Source: Heligmosomoides polygyrus polygyrus
Taxonomy: Eukaryota > Nematoda > Chromadorea > Rhabditida > Heligmosomidae
Length of the DNA stretch: 64,000 nucleotides
Reading direction: 5' to 3'
Assembly (NCBI GenBank): GCA_947396885.1
Contig: OX377204.1
Coordinates: 57,399,139-57,463,138 of the forward strand
Part shown: piece by piece, positions 31,862 to 44,063 of the stretch
How the letters are laid out: every line of letters starts with the position of its first letter
How positions within the stretch are numbered: the stretch's first letter is position 1
The notes under the pieces: model-generated
What the model was told of the DNA's origin: nothing
Seen by the model: the letters and a program-made list of their open reading frames with translations, nothing else
The model's database searches: none
Translations under genes and position numbers: made by a program

Positions 31862-32489
31862 TTAACTGTATTCGAGGGAATGGATAACACACGCTAAAGG
31901 GCGGCGTTATTCAATACAGTTTCGGGACGCGCTACGCATTCTACTTTTACGGTATGCTGTGAAAGAGATTTCAATGCGTATTTGAGCGACACAATGATTT
32001 GCGATGACCGGTCGATGAAAAAGTCAGTGTTTTACTCTTCTCATACCGATCAATATTGGTACCGATTCTCCGACCCAGGAGAATTAGTACTAATATAGAT
32101 CGGTATGAGGGGTCACGGCGTTGTGTCCACTTTTCCATTCATATATGTAGTGCACCCGAATATCACGCTGACTCGAACTATAAAAACGACGTTAAAACTC
32201 GTCAAAAGGTAGTAATTATGTCAAGGAAGGTGGAGATTCTGCGCTTTCAGAAGCTATATACAATGTCTTAAACGGGAATATTCATTGCCACGAAATATCG
32301 ACCAGAAATTGTAGCAAAATCGGTCATTTCTTATGCAACGACTCAATGGAGAAACATTCCCAGCTCAAGTGTGTCTCAGCATAAAACACTTGCCTAACTC
32401 AAGCAGCGATTCAGAGGGCCTGGAAAAAAGACAGAGATCGTTTTGCTTTTTATACATAAATAATAAATACTTCTTCACATAATCACTTT
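31862..32489. other. No gene recognised (about 0.6 kb)
   Basis: AT-rich spacer between the mariner and a decayed coding block; nothing recognisable. Confidence 0.45.
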
Positions 32490-32724
32490 CTAAATAAGAG
32501 GAACAATCTTTCGGATTTCATTGGCCTTCGCATCAAGCTGCGATCCACGATGAAGAACGATGGCGTCATGTTTTCTGAATCGCTGTAATACAGGCAATAG
32601 CACCTGTTCCGAGAGCGACGTTAGGGAACGAGCTACCAATCGCTCGCTCTTCTTTCTTCGATAGTTCCTCCGCCCTGAGCCTCACTATGAGTCTCCATTC
32701 TTGAGTCATGTCCAACTTGTGAAG
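32490..32724 (-). pseudogene. Unrecognised coding block with one frameshift
   Basis: The minus strand reads GQLHKLDMTQEWRLIVRLRA and EELSKKEER, then needs a frame change near 32645 to continue RSLTSLSEQVLLPVLQRF, RKHDAIVLHRGSQLD and ANEIRKIVPLI followed by TAG at 32490. The smooth, leucine/lysine-rich continuation across the shift suggests a once-coding sequence, such as a gene's last exon or a transposon remnant. I do not recognise the family. It ends about 110 bases from the foldback element's left end. Confidence 0.35.
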
Positions 32725-32984
32725 CTGTCCGGAATAAGTTCAATGATGGCCTCCGATTCCACAGATTCTGCAAAGGAGACTTTGGCAACAACAACATCAA
32801 CCAAAGCCCACTAAGCAGTTTTACAGATAGATACAGTACCGCGCATGTCTTTTGGTCAATTCCCGAAAAAGCCGCTTTGGAGCGTTCCAAAGCGCTTTTT
32901 CTAAATAACTTTTTTTCAAAATCAAGCACTTGTGAAAAAAACATATATTTAAGCTCAGCAGGCCGATCTCTATTTCTTGGCATA

Positions 32985-33340
32985 TAAATCAATAGAGTTG
33001 AACGATGCATATAGGCCGGACATAATCAATCGAATGGGCGCGAGAGCCTGTAGAGTGACAGTTTGGGGAATTTTATTGAAATTCCGAGTCGTTCCACTTA
33101 AGAAATGCTCCTAGCCAGTCCAGCTTGCCTTTGGAGTGCGCCGTAAACAATGCATACAGAATCGAACCTATCAATCGAGTGGGCGCGAGAGCCTGTAGAG
33201 TGACCGTTTCGGGAGTTTTATCGAAAATTTTTAGCCGCCCTATTCATAAATTGCTTTTAAGCTGTCCAGCTTGCCTTTGGAGTGCACCGTGAACAATGCA
33301 TATAGGATCGAACCTATCAATCGAGTGGGCGCGATCGCTC
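32985..33340 (+). repeat. 145-bp tandem repeat, three units, in the left foldback arm
   Basis: ATGCATA-type anchors at 33005, 33150 and 33296 head units carrying TCAATCGAGTGGGCGCGAGA, CCTGTAGAGTGAC and AGTCCAGCTTGCCTTTGGAG. The right arm (about 39990-40215) has only two such units. The element at 44064-45701 carries two diverged ones. Confidence 0.85.
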
Positions 33341-35828
33341 GCAAATTGCACGCGCGAGTGTGTTCGTAGCGCAATAACTCTGTGGAGATCGAATCGTTCC
33401 GGCTGCAGCTTGTGGATTTTGTAGGCAGTAGAAAGCTTTAGTGGTCCACGAAAGTGCAGCGTTATAGCTTCTAAAAAAGCGAAATTATAGCGGCGCGAAA
33501 ATGCAGATTAGCCGTGTGTGACACGATTTTTTCCGACTTCAGTCGATCCCTGCAGAAAGACGTGGCGTGCTAACGGCATGCAAACGCGTGTGCTAGCAGA
33601 ACACTGTAGGCGCTTGACGATGATATGCTCGCAACTCCTCAGCTGACTGAACTGCCTTGGCCTCATCTGCCAGTTTAGAGCGGTGCAAGATAGAGTTCCT
33701 TGCGCTCTTACTCACCCAGATTTGCTTTCGAACCTGGCAATGGTGCCGTTCTCTTCAGAGCTCAATCGAACGGTAGCACTCTCGACCAATTCCAGAAAAA
33801 AGGATTTTTCGACGATTTCCCATCGAGGACGTGGGCGCCCAGGCCGAGACTGCGCGGACGACGACGTCATAGAAAATCGATATCTTACAATTGGGCCATG
33901 CTAGATACCATTCGGTCCACCTTTTCATGCTGAATTGAATGGTGTTATTGTGATTAGGGAAAACTGTAATCTGAGCGAGTAAGAGCGAGGAGAAGATGGA
34001 CCGTTGTTGTATTGCATTGCACGCACCGCCGTGTTCTGACTCTAATAACTCTATCATCTATAACTCTGTCATGTGTAAACCTTTCCGGTTGCAGCTTGTG
34101 GGTTTTGTAGGCAGTAAAATTTTCTAATAGTGCGCCGAAACAGAGCCATGTAGCTTATGACTGGGCTAGGTTACGGCGCTGCGAAAATGCAGATTAGCAG
34201 TGTGTGACACGATTTCTTCCAATTTCAGTCGATCCCTGCGGGAAGACGCGGAGAGATAGCGGCCTACAAATGCATAGGTGAGCAGATAGCCTAGACACGA
34301 TGACATGCTCACAACTCTTCAGCTGCCTAAACCGCCTCAGCCCCAGCTGCAATTTTAGGGCGATGGACTTAGCGTTGAAGTTTCCTGCGCCCTTACTCGC
34401 CCATATTTGAGTTTTCGACACTCGCAACAACACCGTTAGCTACAGCACGAAAAGCTCTATCGAACGGTGTCACTCTCGGCCAATTCTGGAAAAAGCGATT
34501 TTTTGACAATTTCCATCGAGGACGTGGGCCGACCCTGCGCGGATGATGACGTCATAGAAAATCGATATTTTCGAAATTGACCAAATTTTCTCGACCAAAA
34601 TCATCTGGGGGTTATGTTGTGCGCTGATTACGAATCCGACGTCCGTTCTTGAAAATTTGGCCGATTTCGGTAGGTCTTGGATTTTCTTCTGGATAACTGA
34701 GGGTGGTCGTGTCAGGGTCACCGATTTTGCTCAAACTTCATCTAAGGGCAGGAGTTATTCGAAGTTTCTAATACGATGAAGAAGTCCATTTGGCTGATTA
34801 TGGCAGAAGACACCCATAATGATGACCGAGGGTGGTCGGTGATCATGACCCGACCACCCTCAAACGGCAAACGAAATCGGCGAAATTTTCAAAAACGGAC
34901 GTCGGATTCGTAATCAGCGCACAAAATAACCACTAGGTGATTTTGAACGAGAAAATTTGGCCAATTTCGAAAATATCAATTTCTATGAGTCATCATCCGC
35001 GCAGGCTCGGCCCACGTCCTCGATGGGGAATTGCCAAAAAATCGCTTTTTCCAGAATTGGTCTCGGGTGACACCATTCGATAGAACTTTTCGTGCTGAAG
35101 CTAATGGTGTTATTGCGAGCGTCGAAAACTCAAATATGGGCGAGTAAGGGCGCAGGAAACTTCAACGCTAAGTCCACCGCCCTAAAATGGCAGCTGGGGC
35201 TAAAGCGGTTTAGGCAGCTGAGGAGTTGTGAGCATGTCATCGTAAAGTGCTTTAAGCTATCTGCTCACCTATGCATTTGTAGGCCGCTATCTCTCCGCGT
35301 CTTCCCGCAGGGATTGACTGAAATTGGAAGAAATCGTGTCACACACTGCTAATCTGCACTTTCGCAGTGCCGTAACTTAGCACATTCATAAGCTACATGG
35401 CTCTGTTTCAGAACACTATTAGAGCATTCTACTGCCTACAAAACCCACAAGCTGCAACCGGAAAGGTATACACATGACAGAGTTATCGCGCTCAGAACAC
35501 GGCCGCGCGTGCAATGCAATACAACAACGGTCCATGTTCTCCTGGCTCTTACTCGCCCAGATTACAGTTTTCCCTACACACAATAACACCATTGGTGGCG
35601 ATGTCCGTTCCTCCACGTGGTGCCACTGAAAACTGCTCCCTCCGGGAGCTAAGCTAATCGCGGACATTCGATTGCAGGCGACAGGCCCTTGTGACAGGCC
35701 GGCCTACGAAGATACGAAGACCCATGTCACATCACATGGTTGACGACGATTAAGAGATTTCGAGATAGTGCTACGGCTTCCGCGGGAGCCGACGCGCACT
35801 CGCAAAGCCTGGCGAGTGTGGAAAGTAT

Positions 35829-38560
35829 GTGAGGGTCCCTGATGCGAGGATGGCATCGGGGGGGGGGGGGGTAACTGAGCTAGTCCGAAAGTCCCGCAAC
35901 GTAGGCAAGACCTTCGTAGCACCCTTGAATGTGGGTACGTTGACGAGCCGCTCGTGGGAGTTGGTAGAAGCACTGGAGCGAAGAAGAGTTGATTTCTGTG
36001 CGGTGCAGGAGACGAAGTGGTCCTGCTGTAAGTCAAGGGATATAGGAGAGGCTTTAAGGCCGTTCTATGTGGAAGTCCCAGGACCACCAGCGGTGTCGGT
36101 ATTATCGTCTCCGAACGTTCCCGGGACGCGATAGCAGGCGTAGAACGTTTCGATGACAGCCTGATGAAGATTGTTGTCGCCGTAGAACAGCGACAATGTC
36201 ATTTCTTTTCTGCATATGCTCCGCAGTCTGGCTGTTCCGAGCAAACCTAGGACGAGTTCTAGTCCCCGCTTGATGCGAAGACAGCGGAAGGGCCGTCAGA
36301 AGATGTGAAAAACCGCTACAGCTGTCATGGTGGTTCTTGCTATGGATCGCGCAACGCCGATGGTGAGCGTATACTTGAGTATGCAGACTCACATGACCTC
36401 ACCGCCGTGAACACCAAATTCAGAAAGCGTGGGTCCCACCTCATCTCGTTTTATAGCGGGAACGCCAAAACGCAGATCGACTATGTCCTTGTTAGGCGTC
36501 GAGACCAAAGCCTTGTCACAGATGCGAAGACCGTGCCATATGAGACGGTTGCCACGCAACACCGCCCACTGATCTGCTCGCTGAAGATCACACCCCCGAG
36601 GTGTAAACGTGTTGAGCGATGCGGGTTGGCGGCTAGAATCAAATGCTGGCGACTGAAAGAGAAGGAAGTGGCAATTATATCTCGCATTCGGTTGCGGACG
36701 GTGACGACTGTCGACGAAACCTGGAAGGATGCTACCGATGCTATAACTTCGAACTTGGCACAACGAAGCCTGGATGACGCTGGATCGACAAGCAGGCATG
36801 GCTGTGGACCGACGATGTCAAAGAAAAATTCCGAGAAAAGAAACGGCTCTATCACGTATTTTTCTGTGATAAAACAGTTTACAATTGGCGGAATTATCCA
36901 GAAGCAAAATGCAGCAAAGAAGGCAGTGGCTGCTGCTAAAGCCGCATACTACGCTGAGGTCAGCGAAAACTGGAAACGCACTGTCGCCAAGAAGAAGACA
37001 TCAAGAAGTTCTTTGGCATTAACGACGAGAACAGACATCTTCTTATGGATCGTAAGAGGGCTGTGAAGCGATGGCACGACTATTTCGAGGAAATCTCGAA
37101 TGTTGAATTTGCCCTTCCCGCAATTCCTTTTGCATCTCCTGTATACCGTCCCGTTCAGAAGATGAAGGAAGATGAAGTCAAGCAAAGCCACTGATCCCAA
37201 TGACCTGCCAGCCGACCTGTGGAAGTCGAAGGGCTGGTGCCCTGCTGACTGGCTGACAGAGTTTTTCAATCAGGTTGTTGCTGAGAAGAAAGTGCACGAG
37301 AGCTCGCAGCAAAACACGACCATCCCGTTTTGGAAGAAGAAGGGCAGTCCTGCGGACTGCGCTAGTTACCGTCCAATTCGCCTTCTTTCGCACACCATGA
37401 AAATCTTTGAGCGATCTGTCGATCGCCGTAACCGGGATGTCGTCCAGCTTTCCACGAATCAGTGTGGTTTCGTCTCTGGCTGTGGCACCGTTGATGCCAT
37501 TCATGCCGTACGTCTTCTGCTAGAGAAGCACCGCGAGAAACAGAAACCGGTGCTTTTGCCTTCCTGGACTTGGAGAACACCTTCGACGGCGTTCCGCGAG
37601 AAGTTATATGGTACGCGTTGCGAGAACATGGTATCCCTGAAGAGCTTATTGAGTGGGTGCGCATTCTGTACTCTTGCCCAAGGAGTCGAGTTCGAGCGCC
37701 AGCGGACACCTCGACAGAATTTCCCATCTCTGTAGGAGTGCACCAGGGATCTGCGCTCTCCCCACTGCTCTTCGTGGTCGTGATGGATGCGATCTCACGA
37801 GATCTCCAGATGGCGGCACCTTGGACGCTGCTCTATGCTGACGACATCATGTGAAGATAAAACCGAACTCGAGCGACAGGCACAGGCGTGGTGCGATCGC
37901 TTGGCATTGTTTGGTTTCAAGCTAAACGTCAAAAAGACAGAGTACTTGACGACGGATGTGAACGAGCATGAATCTATTAAGATCAATGGTACTGAGCTTT
38001 CACGAGTTACATCCTTCAAGTATCTTGGATCAGCATCACGTCCGATAGCAGCCTAAAGTTGGAGGTGTATGCACGTGTGAGTGCAGCCTGGTCCAAATGG
38101 CGCTCATTTACTAAGGTGCTTTGCGACAGAACAATACCTGAGCACCTCAAATCGAAGGTTTACAGAACAGTCGTTCGTCCAGTAGCGACGTACGGTGCTG
38201 AGTGCTGACCCGTGACTAAGGAAATTGAAAGCCGCCTCAGTGTAATGGAGACGAAAATGCTACGGTGGACGGCTGGAGTTACGCGTTTGGACCGCGTTCC
38301 TTAATAACGCCATACGACAGAGTTTCGGTGTCGCCACGATAGCCGAGAAGCTGCGCGAAGCTCGTCTTCAATGGTACGGCCACGTCCTTCGCGCTAATGG
38401 GGACACTATCCGGAAGAAAGGTCTGAACCTTAAAGTCTCTTTAAAGCGACCCAGGGGACGCCCGAAGCAGCGTTGGCTAGATACGTTGCATTTCGACTTA
38501 AAAATGGCTGGTGTGCACCCTGATCGAGCATTTGATCGGGAGAATTGGCGTCACCACACC
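35829..38560 (+). pseudogene. RTE family 2 ORF, decayed
   Basis: Frames at 35829-36134, 36305-37066, 37172-37735, 37570-37854 and 37787-38056 together cover most of the endonuclease and reverse transcriptase, with at least six disruptions. The stretch corresponding to the endonuclease catalytic block near 36290 (AGDLNGHVG in the intact copy) is deleted. The catalytic FLDLEKAFD block is shifted out of frame near 37560. The polymerase box YADDIM is present, but the frame is lost just after it at 37855. It cannot make a working enzyme. Confidence 0.88.
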
Positions 38561-38562
38561 AG

Positions 38563-39350
38563 GGCCCGGATTCATGAACGCGGCCGGAGGTAAATTCTAC
38601 CCCCACTTACCTCGATGACCATTTACCCGCCACTTTCCCTGAACTTACCTCTCTTTTCTGATTCATGACGTCCAAGGCGAGGGTTTTGCTCCGCGGCCAA
38701 TTTCATCAGCTGGCAGCGAAACCAAGCGGTCACATTTGTTGCTGGGAAGTCGCTGCCACCGGCACTGGCAGCATCGTAGTTAGGGGGAATGAAATGTGAA
38801 AGAGGTAAGGGGAAGGGGTGGGGAGAGGGATGGAAAGTAGTAGCATATTAGGCAGTAGGGATGCTATTGTAAATATGGGCCTACATGGCTAATAATGGGT
38901 GCCATCCACCACAGTAGCCCACATAGACAACATATGCCAAGGGAGGCTAAGGTGGCGGACGGGCATAGTCCACCCACGCAAATCGTAAATTAAGATTTGC
39001 GTGGTGGGCCGGGCTCATGGTAGCCCAAGCCGACCCACAATGCCACTAAAGGGAGCAAATCACATAACAATAAGTGGCATTTTGAGCCGCCATTGCCCAC
39101 AGAGCCCAAAAACCATAGAATTCAAGACTAATAGAGAAAAACGAAAGGTCAAACAACTCATCATAGGTCCGGCGAAAGACGGCGCAGGCAATGGCAACTA
39201 GGTTCCCCCTACCGAGCATTGATTATGCGGCTGGCGGCCAGGTCAGAGCTGGCAACGGACCAGCGGAGGGTTGCACTGGGTCAGAAATTCGGAACAAAAC
39301 CCTTGCCTTGAAGGTAAATGTTCCCCGACGCGCCGACGGGGTAGCATTTA
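38563..39350. mobile_element. Non-coding insert in the RTE-2 3' end
   Basis: RTE-2 sequence breaks after CACACCAG (38562) and resumes at ACCCAGAAGAGC (39351), matching the intact copy's ACCAGAAAAGCGG. The insert carries an inverted motif near its ends, GGTAAATTCTACCCC at about 38590 and GGGGTAGCATTTACC at its right edge, with about 27 extra bases outside on the left (GGCCCGGATTCATGAACG). It is GC-moderate, contains GGGCC words and no ORF. A MITE-like origin is likely; the superfamily is not clear. Confidence 0.6.
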
Positions 39351-40469
39351 CCCAGAAGAGCCCACCCCACCACCAAGTGGGATAAACGCTAATGAAAACG
39401 ATGATGACAATAACACCGTTCAATTCAGCATGAAAAGGTGGACCGAATGGTATCTAGCATGGCCCAATTGTAAGATATCGATTTTCTATGACGTCGTCGT
39501 CCGCGCAGGCTCGGCCTGGGCGCCCACGTCCTCGATGGGAAATCGTCGAAAAATCCATTTTTCTGGAATTGGGCGAGAGTGCTACCGTTCGATTGAGCTC
39601 TGAAGAGAACGGTACCATTGCCAGGTTCGAAAGCAAATCTGGGTGAGTAAGAGCGCAAGGAACTCTATCTTGCACCGCTCTAAACTGGCAGATGAGGCCA
39701 AGGCAGTTCAGTCAGCTGAGGAGTTGCGAGCATATCATCGTCAAGCGCCTACAGTGTTCTGCTAGCACACGCGTTTGCATGCCGTTAGCACGCCACGTCT
39801 TTCTGCAGGGATCGACTGAAATCGGAAAAAATCGTGTCACACACGGCTAATCTGCATTTTCGCGCCGCTATAATTTCGCTTTTTTAGAAGCTATAACGCT
39901 GCACTTTCATGGACCACTAAAGCTTTCTACTGCCTACAAAACCCACAAGCTGCAGCCGGAACGATTCGATCTCCACAGAGTTATTGCGCTCCGAACACAC
40001 TCGCGCGTGCAATTTGCGAGCGATCGCGCCCACTCGATTGATAGGTTCGATCCTATATGCATTGTTCACGGTGCACTCCAAAGGCAAGCTGGACAGCTTA
40101 AAAGCAATTTATGAATAGGGCGGCTAAAAATTTTCGATAAAACTCCCGAAACGGTCACTCTACAGGCTCTCGCGCCCACTCGATTGATAGGTTCGATCCT
40201 ATATGCATTGTTCAACTCTATTGATTTATATGTCAAAATGTGTAAAATGTGATATGATAGCGTTCGGCCTGCTAAGCTCAAATATATGTTTCTTTTCACA
40301 AGTGCTTGATTTTAAAGAAAGTTATTCAAAAAAGCCGCTTTGGAACGTTCCAAAGCGGCTTTTTCGGGAATTGACCAAAAGACATGCGCGGTACTGTAGG
40401 TATCGTCTGTTGACTACACTTTTTCTATTTTGCGACGTTGCCCGACATAATGAGGGGTATGTCAGTGCA

Positions 40470-41530
40470 GTAGTAATTTAGCTCTTTAGGGAGTCTTCGA
40501 ACTTTTGTTAGGGGGATCAGGGCCGCTGTCGAGAAACTCTGGGCAGTGAATACGTGCATGAATCGCTAACTAAATGCGAACGTGTGCTGCCCAGATACGT
40601 AGGTGGGATGCAGAGGGGGCCTCGGGCTTCTCTCTTCCCTTCGGGCACTCCCGAGGTCCCTCGAGCTACAATATGAAGCAGTAGCATTGAATTACATCAT
40701 TCCCTCGAACTTGAAACACCCCTCTCATTTCTGCAGCGATGGGGAGGACAAGTACGAAGAGGCCGTTAAAATCTCAAGGCCTAACGAGCCTGCGCAAATT
40801 AGGAAGGACTAGGATGACGATCTGTACTTAGAACGCCAGCACTCTGCATCTGAGCATCCGTGGCGGACATGATGACGCAAGCTAGAATGATCAAGTAGGA
40901 CGTCATCGGAGTGACCGAGACGAGAAGACACTACCCCCTACACGTCGCTATAGGCTCCGGAGAAGAACTGCTCCTCGGAACATGTGACAGCAGGGAAGTA
41001 GACAGCGTTGGTGTCCTCGTCATCACGTACTTGGCCATGAACATCGATTCGTACGAGTCTCTGACAAGCGTCTGCCACTGAAGCGATGTTGCTCCATGCC
41101 AGCTTTGACGGTATTCGTGGCCGCGGTCGTCCTGAAGAACATCATATTGGGAGCTACGGCTAGGACTGGAGCGAGCAAAGCAAAAGCCTGTCTAAGTTCA
41201 TGCCGACCATCCAGAGAAACTCGCAGTTCCAGAAACCTCCCGCACTATTAGGAATCCCCGGTGGTCAGTTCACAACGAAATCGAACACATCGTCTTCATG
41301 GAAAGGTACAGCCTGATCGATGTCTCTCTCACCGCCAGATTTCGCTTTTCGCGGAAAGGAGTCAGGGATGCGAAATTCAAGAAAAAAGTCCCAGAACGAG
41401 CACCAACTGGGAGGTTTAGATTTTTATTATCGGCCGATGGGAGAATGTCGTCACGGCCAACATCGGCGAAGACTGTGACCGTTTGTGTATCACCTCCACG
41501 GCAGTGGTAAAGGAGCCGAGGGCTCCCTTA
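40470..41530 (+). pseudogene. RTE family 1 fragment, 5' part, heavily decayed
   Basis: Carries the RTE-1 5' region (GCTGCCCAGATACG, TGGGATGCAGAGG) and then the start of the ORF at about 40739, with MGRTSTKRPLKSQG-like reading followed by TRMTICT and an immediate stop. Endonuclease words such as VTETRRHYPLH survive. It stops near 41530 at the position matching about 3537 of the copy at 2059. Several deletions are present, including the endonuclease middle. Confidence 0.8.
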
Positions 41531-42150
41531 GAGAGATAGGATATACCTCAAGCACCACTTTACCATGCACGATTTCATCAAGCAGAGCACTTGATTCATG
41601 CATATAGAGAGCACAAACCGTAACACAGTGACGAATGAAGAACTCGGTTACAGGCATTTTGACCTGTGCCACACTTCGAAGGAGACTCCATGATTGCGGC
41701 TCACATTTGCATTCCTACGAGCCAAAAGCACCACGTCGAGCACAAGAGCACAACGCTAAACGTCTTGTCGTCTATGTGCCGATTTGCCACAATGGAGCTT
41801 GTCGAAAACATGCAAAACCTCGCATCTGTTTATTTAGGATTCGGCGTTCTCCTCAGCAAACGTGTTTCTTACGGTAATGCTGAAATGTTTATTTTCCAAG
41901 GATATCCGAACATTTTTACTTTTATGATGAAGGAACTTAATATCGTTGGTTCCCTGAGCTTCATGTTGGCACATTCTTCTTCATAGGAGTGAAGCCCGAA
42001 ATAGCAAAGAAGAAGTAAGAAGAAGGTCAGGAACGTTGTCAATAAATATTTTGCTATTTCGAGCTTCAGTCCTAGAAGATGAATATAAAGGAAATGTCTA
42101 CGTTTTCGACATGTTAGCACTACATTCATTGGACGAGATAGATAAACCAA

Positions 42151-42320
42151 GGGCCGGATTCATCAAAGTTACTGCGGTAACTTTAACGGAGAATTGTAAG
42201 CGAAAAGCTCAGATAACGCGGCTTATCGCTCGCAACCTCGCTTGATAAGCCACGTTATCTGAACTTCTTGCTTACAATTCTTCGTTAAAGTTACCGCGGT
42301 AACTTTGATGAATCCGGCCC
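42151..42320. mobile_element. 170-bp palindromic (foldback) MITE
   Basis: The two halves are near-perfect reverse complements from the ends GGGCCGGATTCATCAAAGTT inward through ACCGCGGTAAC, AATTGTAAGC and GATAACG to a loop of about 16 bases around 42230-42245. No coding capacity. A related end (GGGCCCGGATTCATGAA) opens the insert at 38563. The target duplication is not obvious. Confidence 0.8.
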
Positions 42321-42322
42321 CA

Positions 42323-43765
42323 TGTCGATTCTCCTACAATATCCTGGGCTGGGCGGTAGACTGGGCTAACACTTGGAATATACCTGTGAAAAAGTTTTCT
42401 TCAAAAGCTACACTCTCCACCTTGGGAATCAGCCTAATATGAGTTACAGATTCAACAACTATGAACTCCAATCTGTATATGAGGTTCGCGACCTTGGAAT
42501 TTTTATTGATCATAAGCTTAATTTTGCAAACCATATTGATGCTATTGTACGGAAAGCGTTTTCCATTCTTTTTCTAATTTATAGAAACATTAAATCTCAA
42601 CAGATCCACATTGATTACTTTATATAAGTCTTATGTTGTTTCAATAGCTGAGTATTGTTCGCAGGTTTAGAGTCCTTTCACAAAGAAGTATCAAGCCAAA
42701 ATTGAGAGCGTTCAGAAGACCTTCACAAAAATGTTGTTTTATAGGTGTGTATCCCTCACGAATGATTTTGGAGAGCTGCCAAATTATCAAGAGAGGCTCA
42801 GGCTATTTAACCTTAAGAGCCTCCTTTATAGACGCATTTTCAATGACTTAGTTTTGTGCTTTAAAGTTTTGAAAGGGAAATCTCGGGTTAGGGCTAGCAA
42901 GTATTGGACATTTTTGCCAACGATGAGTCATCGAAATATCTATAGATTCCATTGTCCCAAAATAAAGGGAAAGAATCGTGAAAAAGTTTTCAACTCCTTT
43001 TTCTTTCGTAGTGCTCGTTGGTTCTAGATGTTGCCTGCTAGCCTCTTAAAAGCTCCAAATGTGGGTGTTTTTAAAATGATGTTGAAGAAAATAGATTTAT
43101 TTGCAACATTGCACATTGTTGACATTATCTAGAAGCAATGTTCAGTTTCTTATTTTATTTTATTTTTATTCTTTTTATTTTTCCTAAATTTCTCACATTC
43201 TGTTGTTTTTGTCTTACTGCTTAGCCCTTCATCAACCCCTGCCTTTGTTTCAGTATTATGTTTTCCTTTTCTATATTGTCACCTTGATGATTTCCTCACT
43301 CTCAGCACTTAGTTTTGATAATGTTTCCTATGTTTTTTACTTTGTTTTGTGCTTGTTGTTTGTTTTTCTCTACTTTTATCTCCCCAAATTTTCCTCACCC
43401 TTTTTTCCCACGTTTCCCCAAGCAGCAGTTATGTGGGCTCTGATGAAGTCGACGGATCTACTAAGTTGGTATCCGGAGCCGTTACTCTCGAACGACTTGC
43501 AGTGTTTGGCGGGCCACTGCTCCTCTTCGTCAGATTCCCACAGTTTCCCATTGTTTCCGGCCTGTTCATAACTGTCTTGTTATATCATAATTAGCTAATT
43601 CTTCTGCAGATATCGCGTTCTCACACTTCAATACCGTTCTGAGCTTAAAGTTTTTGATATGTCGAGGTTTTCATTTTGTTCTCATTTGTTTCATTAAGTG
43701 TACCGTGCCCTTACAGTTGTCGTTGCGCACAATTATGGTGCAAATAAATAAATAAATAAATATCC
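42323..43765 (+). pseudogene. CR1-like non-LTR retrotransposon, 3' part
   Basis: Frames at 42373-42627 and 42731-43027 encode the region after the polymerase box of a CR1/jockey-type reverse transcriptase. Visible are VRDLGIFIDHKLNFANHI, a probable palm-thumb segment, and a C-terminal RIFNDLVLCFKVLKGKSRV and FNSFFFRSARWF. A 3' untranslated region of about 700 bases is T-rich and ends in (AAAT)n at 43741-43762. The element is 5'-truncated; the polymerase core is absent. Diverged from the copy at 51260. Confidence 0.7.
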
Positions 43766-44061
43766 CTACTTCCTGTTATGGTAAGCTTCACAAAACTTAG
43801 TGAACCATGAAATCTGCTTACCAACTCACGACCTTCCTCAGAGGGGGCTTACAACGCGCCATGCTCATGAGGGTCTTGGGGTCTGCGTCCGCAAAGAATA
43901 TAGTTCTCATTCATGTTTTCCATCGAGCGCCATTAATTTCTGTGATATTCTGTGTAACTTTCAAAGAGTTCGAGACATATGTATTCTGAGGATGCCCTCT
44001 TCACAGCGGGAAGATCGGTAGAGAGAACATAAACGAGGAGTTTATTGCAGACAAGGGAGAG
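43766..44061. other. No gene recognised (about 0.3 kb)
   Basis: Short spacer between the CR1-like tail and a foldback element; only short frames. Confidence 0.4.
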
Positions 44062-44063
44062 TA

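Larger units (their letters stand above)
35594..39406 (+). mobile_element. RTE family 2 copy inserted in the foldback arm
   Basis: Starts GTGGCGATGTCCG exactly like the copy at 15359 and ends with ACGCTAATGAAAACGATGATG. ACAATAACACC(A/G)TT flanks it at 35580-35593 and 39407-39420, so the target duplication is 14 bp with one mismatch. The ORF (about 35720-38560) is recognisable throughout: TSRSWELVEALERRRVDFCA, RNADGERILEYADSHDL, YRPIRLLSHTMKIFE, VGVHQGSALSPLLFV and LLYADDIM. It has stops and frameshifts plus a G14 tract at 35858-35871 where the intact copy has G6. A 788-bp insert sits near its 3' end. Confidence 0.9.
32836..40396. mobile_element. Giant Tc1-type foldback element interrupted by RTE-2
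   Basis: The ends CAGTACCGCGCATGTCTTTT (from 32836) and its reverse complement (ending at 40396) are flanked by TA on both sides (32834-32835, 40397-40398). The left arm runs from 32836 to about 34740. The right arm is 34830-35593 plus 39407-40396, separated by the RTE-2 insertion. The arms are about 1.75-1.9 kb each and the loop only about 100 bp. Each arm has an outer and an inner block that are themselves related (both carry GTGTGACACGATTT and TTTTGTAGGCAGTA). CAGT ends with TA duplication are Tc1-like. No transposase is encoded, so it is non-autonomous. Confidence 0.85.
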
